This document shows, one piece after another, positions 27,730 to 37,046 of a DNA stretch of 64,000 nucleotides. This stretch comes from Paramicrobacterium fandaimingii (GTDB lineage: Bacteria > Actinomycetota > Actinomycetes > Actinomycetales > Microbacteriaceae). The stretch lies in contig NZ_CP061170.1 of assembly GCF_011751745.2 (NCBI RefSeq), positions 992,001 through 1,056,000 of the forward strand, given 5' to 3'. How positions within the stretch are numbered: the stretch's first letter is position 1; the number at the start of each line of letters is the position of its first letter. The notes under the pieces are model-generated. The model ran no database searches, was not told where the DNA came from, and was given only the letters and a program-made list of their open reading frames with translations. A program made the translations under genes and the position numbers.

Positions 27730-29151
27730 TCACTGTCGCGCGGTTCTCTGCAGATTGAGCGCATGAGCCTCCCGCTCGGTTTCGACGTTGGGCTCTGAAC
27801 CCTTAAGGGGATGCCCCGCGCTCTCTCGCAGAAGCGTGATGGCGACGAGCCCGATGATGGACATGCCGATCAGGTAGAACGCGGCAGCGAACTGGTTTCC
27901 GGTTGCCCGGATGAGCGCGTCGATCACGAGCGGTGCTGTCCCGCCGAAGACCGCGATGGAGATGTTGTATGAAACGCCGAGGTTCGTTGTGCGGCTGCTC
28001 GTGGGAAAGAGTGCCGGATATGTCGACGCGAGGGTTCCCATATAGAGCGCGACCGGAATGCCGATGAGAGCGAGTCCCAGAATCGTGCCGGCGAGGCTGT
28101 CGTTGCCGAGCAGCGCAAACGCCGGGACACTCAGAACGATCACCCAGATTGATGCTCCAAAGAGCACAGGCTTGCGGCCAACTCGATCGGACAGCATTCC
28201 GACGAGCGGCATCGAGCAGGCCATGAGCAGCAGAAGCGGAAGCGAGATCAGGTTGCTCTGCACGGCGTCGTGCTCGAGAACCGTCGACAGATAGGTCGGC
28301 ATGTAGGAGGTGAATGCGTAGCCCGCTGAATTCGCGGCAGCAACCAGGACGATCACCATCAGCAGTGCTCGCCAGTTCTCGGCAAACGCGCGAATCGGGT
28401 TGAGCTTCATCCGATCCCGGCGTGCACCGGTTTCGTGGCGCCGAGCCTCGAGCAGCGCGTTGAACTGCGGTGATTCCTCGACCCGCAGGCGGAGGTAGAT
28501 GGCGATCAAACCGATCGGGCCTGCGACGAGAAACGGGGCGCGCCAGAGTCCATCGAGCATCGCCTGCTGGCCAAAGAACACCTGCAGAGCGGTTACTAGG
28601 GCGGCTCCGAGGGCAAACCCCATATAACTGCCGGCGTCGAGGAACGCTGCGTAAAAGCCACGCTTCTTGTCTGGTGCCGATTCGCTGATGAAGGTGATGG
28701 CACCGGTGAACTCGCCTCCCGCCGAGAATCCCTGCAGCATCTTGAGCAGCACGAGGAGCACCGAACCCAGGATTCCGACCGTGGCATAGACGGGCAGCAG
28801 CCCGATGGCGAACGTCGCCGATGCGACGAGCGCAAGCGTCATGAACAGGACGCGTTTGCGGCCAATCTTGTCACCGAGCCACCCGAAGAACAGGCCGCCG
28901 AGCGGTCGAAGAAGGTACGTGCTCGCGAACGTTCCCAGCATGAAGACAACCTGAGCGGCGGTGTCGGCCTCGGGGAGGAACACCGGGCCGAGCGTCACGA
29001 TGAGGTAACCGAAGACTCCGACGTCATACCATTCCATGACGTTGCCGACGAATGTGCCGAGAACGGTTCGTCTCAGCTGCCGGCGCTTCACGACGTTGAT
29101 CGTGCCCGTGTCATAGGGTCCAGTGAAATCTGCGTGGTTCGACGTGGTCAC
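27730..29151 (-). CDS. MFS transporter, MHS (ProP-like) type
   Basis: 473 residues, 12 helices. It carries VGNVMEWYDVGVFGYL at the N-terminus, GWLGDKIGRKRV in loop 2-3 and KMLQGFSAGGEFTGA in helix 4, close to the ProP/osmoprotectant branch. It lies 33 bp downstream of the ureohydrolase gene on the same strand, so it most plausibly imports that enzyme's substrate (a guanidino compound or a related amine). That assignment rests on context only. Confidence 0.88.
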   Translation of the reverse strand: MTTSNHADFTGPYDTGTINVVKRRQLRRTVLGTFVGNVMEWYDVGVFGYLIVTLGPVFLPEADTAAQVVFMLGTFASTYLLRPLGGLFFGWLGDKIGRKRVLFMTLALVASATFAIGLLPVYATVGILGSVLLVLLKMLQGFSAGGEFTGAITFISESAPDKKRGFYAAFLDAGSYMGFALGAALVTALQVFFGQQAMLDGLWRAPFLVAGPIGLIAIYLRLRVEESPQFNALLEARRHETGARRDRMKLNPIRAFAENWRALLMVIVLVAAANSAGYAFTSYMPTYLSTVLEHDAVQSNLISLPLLLLMACSMPLVGMLSDRVGRKPVLFGASIWVIVLSVPAFALLGNDSLAGTILGLALIGIPVALYMGTLASTYPALFPTSSRTTNLGVSYNISIAVFGGTAPLVIDALIRATGNQFAAAFYLIGMSIIGLVAITLLRESAGHPLKGSEPNVETEREAHALNLQRTARQ

Positions 29152-29184
29152 GATGAAAACTCCATTGTCTTGGTGAGGTTCGCG

Positions 29185-30072
29185 TCAGGCCCGCGCCGCG
29201 TGCTGCCCGAAAACTGAGAAGTAATAGCAGAGGTACGCGGCGAGGGTCGACGTCATATCGCGGTGGTCGGTCATCGGGTTGACCTCGGTTACGGCGAAGG
29301 AATCGCAGTGCGGTGCAAGCGCGCTGACGATATCGATTGCCTGGCGTGAGGTGATGCCCCCGGGTTCGGATGCACCGGCCCCCGGCGCGTGTGCCGGGTC
29401 GATGGCGTCGATATCGAAGCTCAGATGAACATGATCTGCCCCAGCGATTCTCTCGAGAACACGATCCACAACCCCCGCGCTGCCGATCCGGTCGACGGTG
29501 CGTGCGGTGATCTGAGCAGGACCGTCGGCGAGAACATAGGCACGTGACGACGGGAAGTTGAAATGGCGGAGCCCCACTTGCACGCTGTGATCGCGACTCG
29601 CGCGCTCCAACTCGAGCGAACGGCGCATGCCGCTTGACTGACTGTGCCGCCCCTGCTGCTCGTTCTCGTCCATCACATCGAGGTGTGCATCAAAGTGGAT
29701 CACCGCGACGGTCCCCGCATCGGTTCCGTCATGCAGCCCACGTGTGCCGGCGTAGAGAAAACAGTCGTCGCCGCCGAGCAGGAGAGGCACGTGTCCGGCG
29801 CGGATGCTCTGGGCAATGCGATTACTCGTGTTGGCAAGCGTCGCCTCGAGATCGTGCGCCACGACGTGTGCGTCACCGCCATCAGCGATGCGCGGGGCAT
29901 CGTGTAACTCACCGGTCTCAAGGGAATACACAGCGCCGCCCTCGACCCTCATCGTGATCCACTCGAGTGCGCGGCGGATTGAACCCGGGGCATAGCGTGA
30001 GCCGGGGACGCCGAGAGTCGATGCTCCATCAAACGGAGCGCCGACGATCTCGAAACAGCGGGAGTCTGCCAT
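29185..30072 (-). CDS. Ureohydrolase (agmatinase/arginase family), atypical metal site
   Basis: 295 residues of the arginase fold. Two metal motifs are canonical: DAHLD at 128-132 and SFDIDAIDP at 218-226 with GASEPGG after it. The first is not: GGDD at 100-103 replaces the usual GGDH, putting Asp103 where a manganese-binding histidine is expected. Family members hydrolyse a guanidinium group to urea plus an amine. The ATG at 30072 has AAGGA upstream; the longer frame has no ribosome-binding site. It is divergent from a PucR regulator and followed by a transporter. Agmatine, arginine or another guanidino acid are all possible. Confidence 0.82.
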   Translation of the reverse strand: MADSRCFEIVGAPFDGASTLGVPGSRYAPGSIRRALEWITMRVEGGAVYSLETGELHDAPRIADGGDAHVVAHDLEATLANTSNRIAQSIRAGHVPLLLGGDDCFLYAGTRGLHDGTDAGTVAVIHFDAHLDVMDENEQQGRHSQSSGMRRSLELERASRDHSVQVGLRHFNFPSSRAYVLADGPAQITARTVDRIGSAGVVDRVLERIAGADHVHLSFDIDAIDPAHAPGAGASEPGGITSRQAIDIVSALAPHCDSFAVTEVNPMTDHRDMTSTLAAYLCYYFSVFGQHAARA

Positions 30073-30138
30073 TCTGAATCCTTGATTGTCGTGAGATGTG
30101 ACGCCCCCAGTCTGCGGTGCGTGTGAACGAGGGCCAAT

Positions 30139-30187
30139 CACGGTTATCGTGAGTGCTACACATTCTGTTCACGGTGTGCGCGATAAC
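30139..30187. promoter_or_regulatory. Inverted repeats between the ureohydrolase and pucR-type genes
   Basis: GTTATCG (30143-30149) and CGATAAC (30181-30187) form a 7-bp inverted repeat spaced by 31 nt, and CACG-N5-CGTG (30139-30151) is nested in the left arm. The position in the 126-bp divergent gap fits a regulator-binding region; binding by the adjacent PucR protein is inferred. Confidence 0.4.
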
Positions 30188-30198
30188 TGGAGGGCGAA

Positions 30199-31716
30199 AT
30201 GAGTGTGACGGTCGCGGACCTTCTGACGGAGGGATCTCTGCAGTTGAACTGTGTCGTCGGGCATGAACGGACGGGACGGCCGATCCGGTGGGTTCACGTA
30301 TCCGAGATCGGGGATCCCAGTCCCTGGCTCAGCGGCAACGAGCTTCTTCTCACGACGGGACTCATAGAGCGAAGCGAGGCTGACGTGCTCGCGTTGTTCG
30401 GGTCACTTGCAGACAGGGGCATCGCGGCCGTCGGGTACGGCGTCGGCTTTGTCTCGGATGAGGTGCCGCAGATGTGGGCAGACGCGGCCCGCGCCTGCGG
30501 CATCCCCTTGCTCGCCGTTCCCTTGAGCACGCCGTATATTGCGATCGCCGAGTTTGTGTCGCGACGTATCGCCGCCGAAGAGCTGACTCAGGTCAATCGG
30601 ATGCTGGATGTACAGCAACGGCTTGCACGGAACACGCAGACTGCGGAACTGGTGCATGACAGCCTTGTCAAAGTCGCTCGTGTCCTCGAGGCGACGGTTG
30701 TTCTTCGGCGGGCTGATGGAAGCGAGGTCGTCGTCCGGGGAGGGGGCGATCTCGACGGGCAGGAGCTCGACAGCATCCGGAATGAGATTCGCATTCACGG
30801 CGACTCGGAACGGCAGAGTGCAACTGCGGGCGTGAGGGACCTCGTCATTTACACATCGCGGGCGGCGTCGTCATTTCTCGCTGTGGCGCGCAAACGACGG
30901 TATTCGGCTGTCGAGCAGAATATTATCGGATCCGTTGCAACCGTGCTCCGAGAGGATTCGGAGAGCCTCAGTCCGCTGACGGTGCGCCAAGAACTTGCCG
31001 AGCTCGTTCTTGATGATGTCGTGCCCCCAGAGGATGCGCTGATGCAGATTCTCTTGCCCCGGTCGCGCCGGTGCCTCGTCGTTCAGATTGAGTGTGAGTG
31101 CAGCGATGGCTCCCTCGACGAAGCTGCTTCCCAGCTGCGTTCCACGTACTCAGCACAGCGCATCGAGGGACTCGTGATGCGTCGTGCCCCCGGCATTGTC
31201 GCTGTCATGTCTGATGTCGCTATGGGTTCCCTTGAGCCAATCGTCACCCGAGTGATGCAACAGGCGATCGGCTCCGACGTGCGGTGGAGAGCAGGCATCA
31301 GCGGGGAACACGCACTGAGTGACTTACGGGACTGCGTCAACGAGGCATCAGCGGCTCGACGAATGGTGCCGCGTGACTCAGACGGCTCACGGGTGGTCGC
31401 ATACGCGTCGGTCGGCGCCGGCAACCTCGCGGGGTGGATCGCAGAGCAGGCGGCTGAACAACCACTCATGGCCGAGTGGCGTCTCCGTCTCGAGGCAGCC
31501 GATGGTGACTCACAGCGACTCTCAGGTAGCCTTCGTGCATTCCTGCGCTGCAACGGCGCGCGGGAACGCGCGGCTGCGAGCATCGGCATCCATCGTCAGA
31601 CGGTGAACGCGCGTCTTGCCGAAGCAGAGCGGATCCTTGACGTCTCACTCGAGTCTCCGAGCGACCGCGTGCTCCTCTGGCTCGCTCTTGAATCAGGCGA
31701 TCGGGGCATGATGTAG
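30199..31716 (+). CDS. PucR family transcriptional regulator
   Basis: 505 residues. The N-terminal ~125 form the PucR ligand-binding domain (opening VADLLTEGSLQL, with SGNELLLTTGL). The central region is GAF/GGDEF-like. The C-terminal ~60 are the PucR-type helix-turn-helix (RERAAASIGIHRQTVNARLAEAERI). PucR proteins govern purine, amine and amino-acid catabolism. Divergent orientation from the ureohydrolase-transporter pair points to local control of that pathway. Confidence 0.88.
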   Translation: MSVTVADLLTEGSLQLNCVVGHERTGRPIRWVHVSEIGDPSPWLSGNELLLTTGLIERSEADVLALFGSLADRGIAAVGYGVGFVSDEVPQMWADAARACGIPLLAVPLSTPYIAIAEFVSRRIAAEELTQVNRMLDVQQRLARNTQTAELVHDSLVKVARVLEATVVLRRADGSEVVVRGGGDLDGQELDSIRNEIRIHGDSERQSATAGVRDLVIYTSRAASSFLAVARKRRYSAVEQNIIGSVATVLREDSESLSPLTVRQELAELVLDDVVPPEDALMQILLPRSRRCLVVQIECECSDGSLDEAASQLRSTYSAQRIEGLVMRRAPGIVAVMSDVAMGSLEPIVTRVMQQAIGSDVRWRAGISGEHALSDLRDCVNEASAARRMVPRDSDGSRVVAYASVGAGNLAGWIAEQAAEQPLMAEWRLRLEAADGDSQRLSGSLRAFLRCNGARERAAASIGIHRQTVNARLAEAERILDVSLESPSDRVLLWLALESGDRGMM

Positions 31717-31773
31717 CCGCGTGACCGCTACGGTAGAATCACCCACCGTTGCTGTCTGTGAAAGGGCCGCCAC

Positions 31774-32844
31774 ATGATTCGCCGCAACTTCGCATGCATC
31801 GCCGCGCTCGCCGCGGCATCCGCCCTCATCTTGACCGGATGCGGCCAGGCACCCGAGCCCGATGCCGACGACGGCGCGACCGCGGAGTACTGCGCGCGCA
31901 TGGTCACCAACTCGGGCGGGCTCGAAGACCGTTCGTTCAACCAGTCGAGCTGGGAAGGCCTCGAGCAGGCGCAGGACGAGCTGGGAATTGACGCCCAGGC
32001 GATCGTGTCGAAGACGCCGAGCGACCTCGAGCCCAACGTGGAGCAGGCCGTCGACACCGGATGCCGCCTGATCGTCACCGTCGGGTGGGAGCTTGCCGAG
32101 TACACGCAGACCGCTGCAGCCGAGAACCCCGACCGGCACTTCGCGATCGTCGACGAGCAGCTGGACGGCGAGAACATCACGTCTGTGGTCTTCAACACGG
32201 CCGAAGCGGCATTTCTCGCCGGGTACGTTGCGGCTGGCGTCTCGACGACCGGAATCGTCGGCACGTTCGGCGGCGGAAACCAGCCGCCCGTCACGCTGTT
32301 CATGGATGGCTTCGTGGACGGCGTTGCGCACTACAACGATGTGCACGACGCAGAGGTTGAGGCGCTCGGGTGGGACAAAGAGGCGCAAGACGGCCAGTTC
32401 ACAGGCGACTTCGAAGACGTCAATAAGGGAAAGGCGACGGCGGAGTCGCTCATTCAGCAGGGCGCAGACGTGATCATGCCCGTTGCAGGACAGGTGGGCG
32501 AGGGCGCTGCGGCCGCGGCGGCAGACGCCGGAGACGTGTCGATCGTCTGGGTCGACAACGACGGCTATGAGACGCTGCCCGCGGAGTATCGCCCGCTTCT
32601 TCTGACGAGCGTGCTCAAGAAGACTCAGGATGCCGTCACCGACATCGTGAAGCGCGATCTCGACGGCGAGCTCGACAACGAGCCGTTCATCGGAACCCTT
32701 GAGAACGGGGGAGTGGATATCGCCCCGTTCCATGACATGGCGGATGCCGTCGGCGACGACCTCGCCGCCGAGATCGACGAGCTTCGCCAGCAGATCATCG
32801 ACGGCGATGTGGATGTCTCGTCACCCAGCTCTCCGACGGCCTGA
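31774..32844 (+). CDS. BMP family nucleoside-binding lipoprotein (first copy)
   Basis: 356 residues. The signal peptide ends in a lipobox LTGC with the lipidated cysteine at residue 23. The mature part is the PnrA/BMP fold: SFNQSSWEGLEQA near 50, FNTAEAAFLAGYVA near 145, GTFGGGNQPPV and the conserved aspartate in VWVDNDGYE. It should deliver nucleosides to the ABC importer encoded downstream. It is the paralogue of the next gene and lies upstream of its palindromic site, with a TAGAAT element about 40 bp before the start. Confidence 0.9.
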   Translation: MIRRNFACIAALAAASALILTGCGQAPEPDADDGATAEYCARMVTNSGGLEDRSFNQSSWEGLEQAQDELGIDAQAIVSKTPSDLEPNVEQAVDTGCRLIVTVGWELAEYTQTAAAENPDRHFAIVDEQLDGENITSVVFNTAEAAFLAGYVAAGVSTTGIVGTFGGGNQPPVTLFMDGFVDGVAHYNDVHDAEVEALGWDKEAQDGQFTGDFEDVNKGKATAESLIQQGADVIMPVAGQVGEGAAAAAADAGDVSIVWVDNDGYETLPAEYRPLLLTSVLKKTQDAVTDIVKRDLDGELDNEPFIGTLENGGVDIAPFHDMADAVGDDLAAEIDELRQQIIDGDVDVSSPSSPTA

Positions 32845-32888
32845 CAGCAGCCGGCCCCCATACTGGGGTGCTCTGAAGTGCAGAACTA

Positions 32889-32933
32889 TGCTCATTCGTT
32901 GAGGGTCCCGTGAGGGTTATGCTCATATGAGCA
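32889..32933. promoter_or_regulatory. 14-bp palindrome plus half-site before the second BMP gene
   Basis: TGCTCATATGAGCA (32920-32933) is a perfect palindrome, and a further TGCTCAT half-site lies at 32889-32895. It stands about 170 bp before the start of the second lipoprotein gene, with no coding sequence in between, so an operator for nucleoside-responsive control is likely. The rest of the 261-bp gap holds only the small hairpin CCTGCGG-CA-CCGCAGG (33069-33084). Confidence 0.45.
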
Positions 32934-33105
32934 GTAACGTGCGCAGTGCGCGAAATGCGGCTTACGATCGCTCCACAAGGTTTGAGTTATCGATGTGTAA
33001 CACTTCGAGGTCGAAGTGCCCGAGAGCGCAAATGAAGCGTGTCACATTCGGTAACCTGAGCCTGAATCCCTGCGGCACCGCAGGCTGCGCAACCTGGAGG
33101 TCACC

Positions 33106-34194
33106 TTGACAATCACAACCCGAAAGGCCGTGATGAGCGGCCTTGCTGGCCTGGGCGTCGTCGCCCTGCTCGCCGGCTGCGGACAAGCCCCCGAGTCCGC
33201 TGGAGGCGGCGGCTCGGACGGCGAAGCCATCGACTATCTTCCCTGCATCGTCTCTGACTCCGGTGGATTCGATGACAAGTCGTTCAACCAGTCGAGCTAT
33301 GAAGGACTCGTCAAGGCAGCAGACGACCTCGGCATCGAAGAGAAGCACGTCGAGTCGGCGTCCGAGGCCGACTTCGGCCCCAACATCACGAGCCTCGTCG
33401 ACCAGGGCTGCGACCTGATCATCACCGTCGGATTCCTGCTCGCAGACGCGACAAAGGAAGCGGCGGAGAAGAACCCGGACGTCAACTTCCTGATTCTCGA
33501 CGACAACTCAATTGAGGCAGACAACGTCAAGCCGATGATCTTCGACACCGCTCAGGCAGCGTTCCTCGCTGGGTACGCGGCCGCAGACACCTCGGAGACC
33601 GGCAAGGTCGGCACCTTCGGCGGAATGCAGATTCCGACCGTGACGATCTTCATGGACGGCTACGCAGACGGCGTCGCGTACTACAACGAGCAGAAGGACA
33701 CCGACGTGCAGGTCGTCGGCTGGGACGTTGACGCCCAGCAGGGACAGTTCACTGGTGGCTTCGATGCAAACGAGACAGCGAAGCAGACGGCGACAAGCAT
33801 CATCAACCAGGGTGTTGACGTGCTGCTTCCCGTCGGTGGTCCGATCTTCCTCTCCGGCATTGAGGCGATCAAGGACTCCGGTGAGGACATCGCGATGATC
33901 GGTGTCGACGCCGACCTCTACGAGACGGCCGATTCAGATAACGAGATGTTCCTGACGTCGATCATGAAGCAGATGAGCGATGGTGTCTACAACATCGTCA
34001 CCTCAGCCGCGAAGGATGGCGAGTTCGACGCAACGCCATATGTCGGAACGCTCGAGAACGAGGGCGTCGGACTTGCCCCGTTCCACGACTGGGAAGACAA
34101 AGTGAGCGACAGCCTCCAGGGTGAGCTCGACGAGATCAAGGCGGGCATCATCGACGGTTCGATTGACGTCACGTCTCCGTCAAGCCCGAAGTAG
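33106..34194 (+). CDS. BMP family nucleoside-binding lipoprotein (second copy)
   Basis: 362 residues, a close paralogue of the preceding gene. The lipobox LLAGC places the lipid cysteine at residue 25. SFNQSSYEGLVKAA, FDTAQAAFLAGYAA and GTFGGMQIPTV follow the same order as in the first copy. The start is TTG at 33106, fixed by GGAGG ending 5 nt upstream. It precedes the ATPase and permease genes and is separated from them by a hairpin, an arrangement that often yields more binding protein than transporter. Confidence 0.92.
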   Translation: MTITTRKAVMSGLAGLGVVALLAGCGQAPESAGGGGSDGEAIDYLPCIVSDSGGFDDKSFNQSSYEGLVKAADDLGIEEKHVESASEADFGPNITSLVDQGCDLIITVGFLLADATKEAAEKNPDVNFLILDDNSIEADNVKPMIFDTAQAAFLAGYAAADTSETGKVGTFGGMQIPTVTIFMDGYADGVAYYNEQKDTDVQVVGWDVDAQQGQFTGGFDANETAKQTATSIINQGVDVLLPVGGPIFLSGIEAIKDSGEDIAMIGVDADLYETADSDNEMFLTSIMKQMSDGVYNIVTSAAKDGEFDATPYVGTLENEGVGLAPFHDWEDKVSDSLQGELDEIKAGIIDGSIDVTSPSSPK

Positions 34195-34223
34195 TCGTTA
34201 CTCGCAATACACAGCACTGCGGG

Positions 34224-34249
34224 GGAGGCCAGCCACCCAGCTGGCCTCC
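34224..34249 (+). terminator. Intra-operon hairpin (partial terminator) after the BMP gene
   Basis: GGAGGCCAGC (34224-34233) pairs perfectly with GCTGGCCTCC (34240-34249) around a 6-nt loop, followed by TCTGT. It lies in the 93-bp gap before the ATPase and probably attenuates read-through. Confidence 0.6.
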
Positions 34250-34287
34250 TCTGTCGTGACGGACGCACAAACCGTAGGATCCCTAAC

Positions 34288-35802
34288 ATGAAGCTCGAAC
34301 TTCGCGGCATCACCAAGCGATTCGGATCGCTGACGGCAAACGATCACATCGACCTTGTTGTCGAACCGGGTGAGATCCACAGTCTCCTCGGAGAGAACGG
34401 CGCCGGAAAATCAACGCTCATGAACGTGCTCTATGGTCTGTACCAGGCCGACGAGGGCGAGATTCTCCTCGACGACGAGGTGCAGAGCTTCTCGGGCCCC
34501 GGCGACGCCATGCGCGCCGGCATCGGCATGGTGCACCAGCACTTCATGCTCATTCCCGTCTTCACCGTTGCCGAGAACGTGATGCTCGGCCACGAGTCGA
34601 CAAAATTCGGCGGTGCGCTTGACCTCGCGGCCGCCCGCAAACAGGTCATCGAGATCTCCGAGCGATTTGGGTTCAATGTTGACCCCGACGCGCTCGTTGA
34701 AGATCTTCCCGTCGGCGTGCAGCAACGCGTTGAGATCATCAAGGCACTGTCGCGAGACGCCAAGGTGCTGGTGTTCGACGAGCCCACTGCCGTGCTGACT
34801 CCGCAAGAGACAGACGAGCTCATTCAGACAATGCGGCGACTGAGGGATGGCGGAACATCGATCGTCTTCATCACGCACAAACTCCGTGAGGTGCGCGAAG
34901 TCGCAGACCGCATCACGGTTGTGCGTCTGGGCAAGGTCGTCGGTGAGGCCGAGCCAACGGCGAGCAACGGCGAACTTGCCACGTTGATGGTGGGGCGCGC
35001 CGTCGAGCTCACCGTGCAGAAAGATGAGCCGAAGCTCGGAGACGTGTCGTTCTCGGTCAAGAATCTCACGGTGATCGACCCGCTTGGCATCAAAGTGGTG
35101 AACGACGTGAGCTTCGACGTTCATGCGGGTGAGATTCTCGCGGTTGCCGGAGTGCAGGGCAACGGCCAGACGGAGCTCACCGAAGCGATCATGGGCCTCC
35201 AACCTCGTGTCACGGGGACCGTCTCGTTGAACGGCGAAGACCTCTCGGGGCTCGATCCGCGCAAGGTTCTCGACTCCGGAGTCGGCTACGTTCCCGAGGA
35301 CCGCTCCGAAGACGGCATCATCAAGAACTTCACGATCGCCGAGAATCTCATGCTCGACAGGGCGAACGGAGCGCCCTTCGTCAAGGCGGGGAGTCTGCAG
35401 CTCGGGTATCTCGATACCTTTGCACACAAGACGAAAGACGAATTCGATATCAGGGCTCCGTCCATCGAGACGAACGCGGGAAACCTGTCGGGCGGTAACC
35501 AGCAGAAGGTGGTGCTCGCTCGCGAGCTCAGCCGCGAACTCAAGCTGTTCATCGCTGCGCAACCGACGCGCGGCATCGACGTGGGATCGATTGAGTTCGT
35601 GCACAAACGCATGGTCGAAACGAGAGACGCCGGAATCCCCGTCGTCGTCGTGTCGACAGAGCTTGACGAAGTTGCCGCCCTCGCCGATCGCATCGCCGTC
35701 ATGTACCGCGGTTCGATCGTGGGAATCGTTCCCGGAAACACATCGCGTGACGTGCTCGGTCTGATGATGGCCGGCGAAAAGCCGACGGGAGCTGCAGCAT
35801 GA
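34288..35802 (+). CDS. Nucleoside ABC transporter ATP-binding protein (double cassette)
   Basis: 504 residues with two ABC domains in one chain, as in sugar/nucleoside importers (RbsA/NupO-like). Cassette 1 shows GENGAGKST near 37-45, the Q-loop MVHQHFMLIP and Walker B VLVFDEPTAVLT. Cassette 2 has the degenerate Walker A GVQGNGQTE, signature LSGGNQQK and AAQPTRGIDVGS in place of a normal Walker B. Such asymmetry is usual for this subfamily. The stop overlaps the next permease start by 4 nt. Confidence 0.95.
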   Translation: MKLELRGITKRFGSLTANDHIDLVVEPGEIHSLLGENGAGKSTLMNVLYGLYQADEGEILLDDEVQSFSGPGDAMRAGIGMVHQHFMLIPVFTVAENVMLGHESTKFGGALDLAAARKQVIEISERFGFNVDPDALVEDLPVGVQQRVEIIKALSRDAKVLVFDEPTAVLTPQETDELIQTMRRLRDGGTSIVFITHKLREVREVADRITVVRLGKVVGEAEPTASNGELATLMVGRAVELTVQKDEPKLGDVSFSVKNLTVIDPLGIKVVNDVSFDVHAGEILAVAGVQGNGQTELTEAIMGLQPRVTGTVSLNGEDLSGLDPRKVLDSGVGYVPEDRSEDGIIKNFTIAENLMLDRANGAPFVKAGSLQLGYLDTFAHKTKDEFDIRAPSIETNAGNLSGGNQQKVVLARELSRELKLFIAAQPTRGIDVGSIEFVHKRMVETRDAGIPVVVVSTELDEVAALADRIAVMYRGSIVGIVPGNTSRDVLGLMMAGEKPTGAAA

Positions 35803-37046
35803 CCGACGTCGAGACCGATAAGAAGACTCCTGAGGCCCCGCGCGCGAACCAGCTCGCGTCGCAGATCATGAACAGCAGCACGGTGATGACCGTGCTGGCC
35901 GTCGTGATCTCGCTCGTCGTCGGCGCCGTGCTCATCGCCTTCACCGACAGCAAGGTTCAGGCGACGGCCGGGTACTTCTTCGCGCGACCGACAGACATGC
36001 TCGTCGCCATCTGGGACGCCGTGTCTGGTGCGTACATCGCCTTGTTCAACGGAGCGATCTACAACACGAACCGCGACACGTTCCTCGCCGGAATCAAGTC
36101 GATCACCGATACGCTCCATCACGCCACGCCGCTGATCGCCGGAGGGCTCGGCGTCGCGCTGGCATTCCGGGCCGGCCTGTTCAACATCGGCGGTCGCGGT
36201 CAGATGCTCGTCGCTGCCGGCGCAGCTGGCTGGGTCGGTTTCTCGTTCCACCTGCCGATCTGGATCCACCTGCCGCTCGCGGTCATCGCTGGCATCGTCG
36301 CCGGCGCGCTGTGGGGCGGCCTCGTCGGCTACCTGAAGGCGCGCACCGGCGCTCACGAGGTGATCCTCACGATCATGCTCAACTACGTGGCGTTCTACCT
36401 GATTTCCTGGATGCTGCGCACGCCGGGACTTCTGCAGGCGCCGGGCACAGTGAACCCCGAGTCAGCGGCAATGTTACCCACGGCGATTCTGCCCCCGATC
36501 TTCGGAGAGCGCTACAACCTGCACGCCGGATTCATTCTCGTGATTCTCGCCACCGTGTTTGTGTGGTGGCTGCTCAACCGTTCGAACCTCGGCTTCAAAT
36601 TCCGTGCCGTCGGGGAGAACCCGAACGCGGCACGCACTGCGGGCATCAACGTGAAGAGCATGTACATCTGGTCGATGCTCATCGCCGGTGGGCTCATGGG
36701 TCTCGCGGGCGTCTCGCAAGTGCTCGGCACGATCACAAGCGGATTCAGCTCGGGGATCGACGCCGGCATCGGCTTTGACGCCATTACCGTTGCCCTGCTC
36801 GGCCGCAGCACCCCGTGGGGAACGTTCGCCGCGGGCATCCTGTTCGGTGCGTTCAAGGCTGGCGGTTACGCCATGCAGGCGGGCGAGGGAATCCCGATCG
36901 ACATCGTTCTCGTCGTGCAGTCGGTCATCGTTCTCTTCATTGCCGCACCGCCGCTCGTGCGCTCCATCTTCTTCATTCCGAAGCCGGGCGCGCGCGGCAA
37001 GAAAGACAAAACGCCCAACGTGTCGAAGGAGGTGACGGCCAAGTGA
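35799..37046 (+). CDS. Nucleoside ABC transporter permease 1
   Basis: 415 residues of the BPD_transp_2 type, with about 9-10 helices and the coupling-loop region GLFNIGGRGQMLVAAGAAG and GENPNAARTAGINV (near 268). It forms the translocation pore with the next gene product. Its ATG overlaps the ATPase stop, and its own stop overlaps the next GTG. Confidence 0.94.
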   Translation: MTDVETDKKTPEAPRANQLASQIMNSSTVMTVLAVVISLVVGAVLIAFTDSKVQATAGYFFARPTDMLVAIWDAVSGAYIALFNGAIYNTNRDTFLAGIKSITDTLHHATPLIAGGLGVALAFRAGLFNIGGRGQMLVAAGAAGWVGFSFHLPIWIHLPLAVIAGIVAGALWGGLVGYLKARTGAHEVILTIMLNYVAFYLISWMLRTPGLLQAPGTVNPESAAMLPTAILPPIFGERYNLHAGFILVILATVFVWWLLNRSNLGFKFRAVGENPNAARTAGINVKSMYIWSMLIAGGLMGLAGVSQVLGTITSGFSSGIDAGIGFDAITVALLGRSTPWGTFAAGILFGAFKAGGYAMQAGEGIPIDIVLVVQSVIVLFIAAPPLVRSIFFIPKPGARGKKDKTPNVSKEVTAK

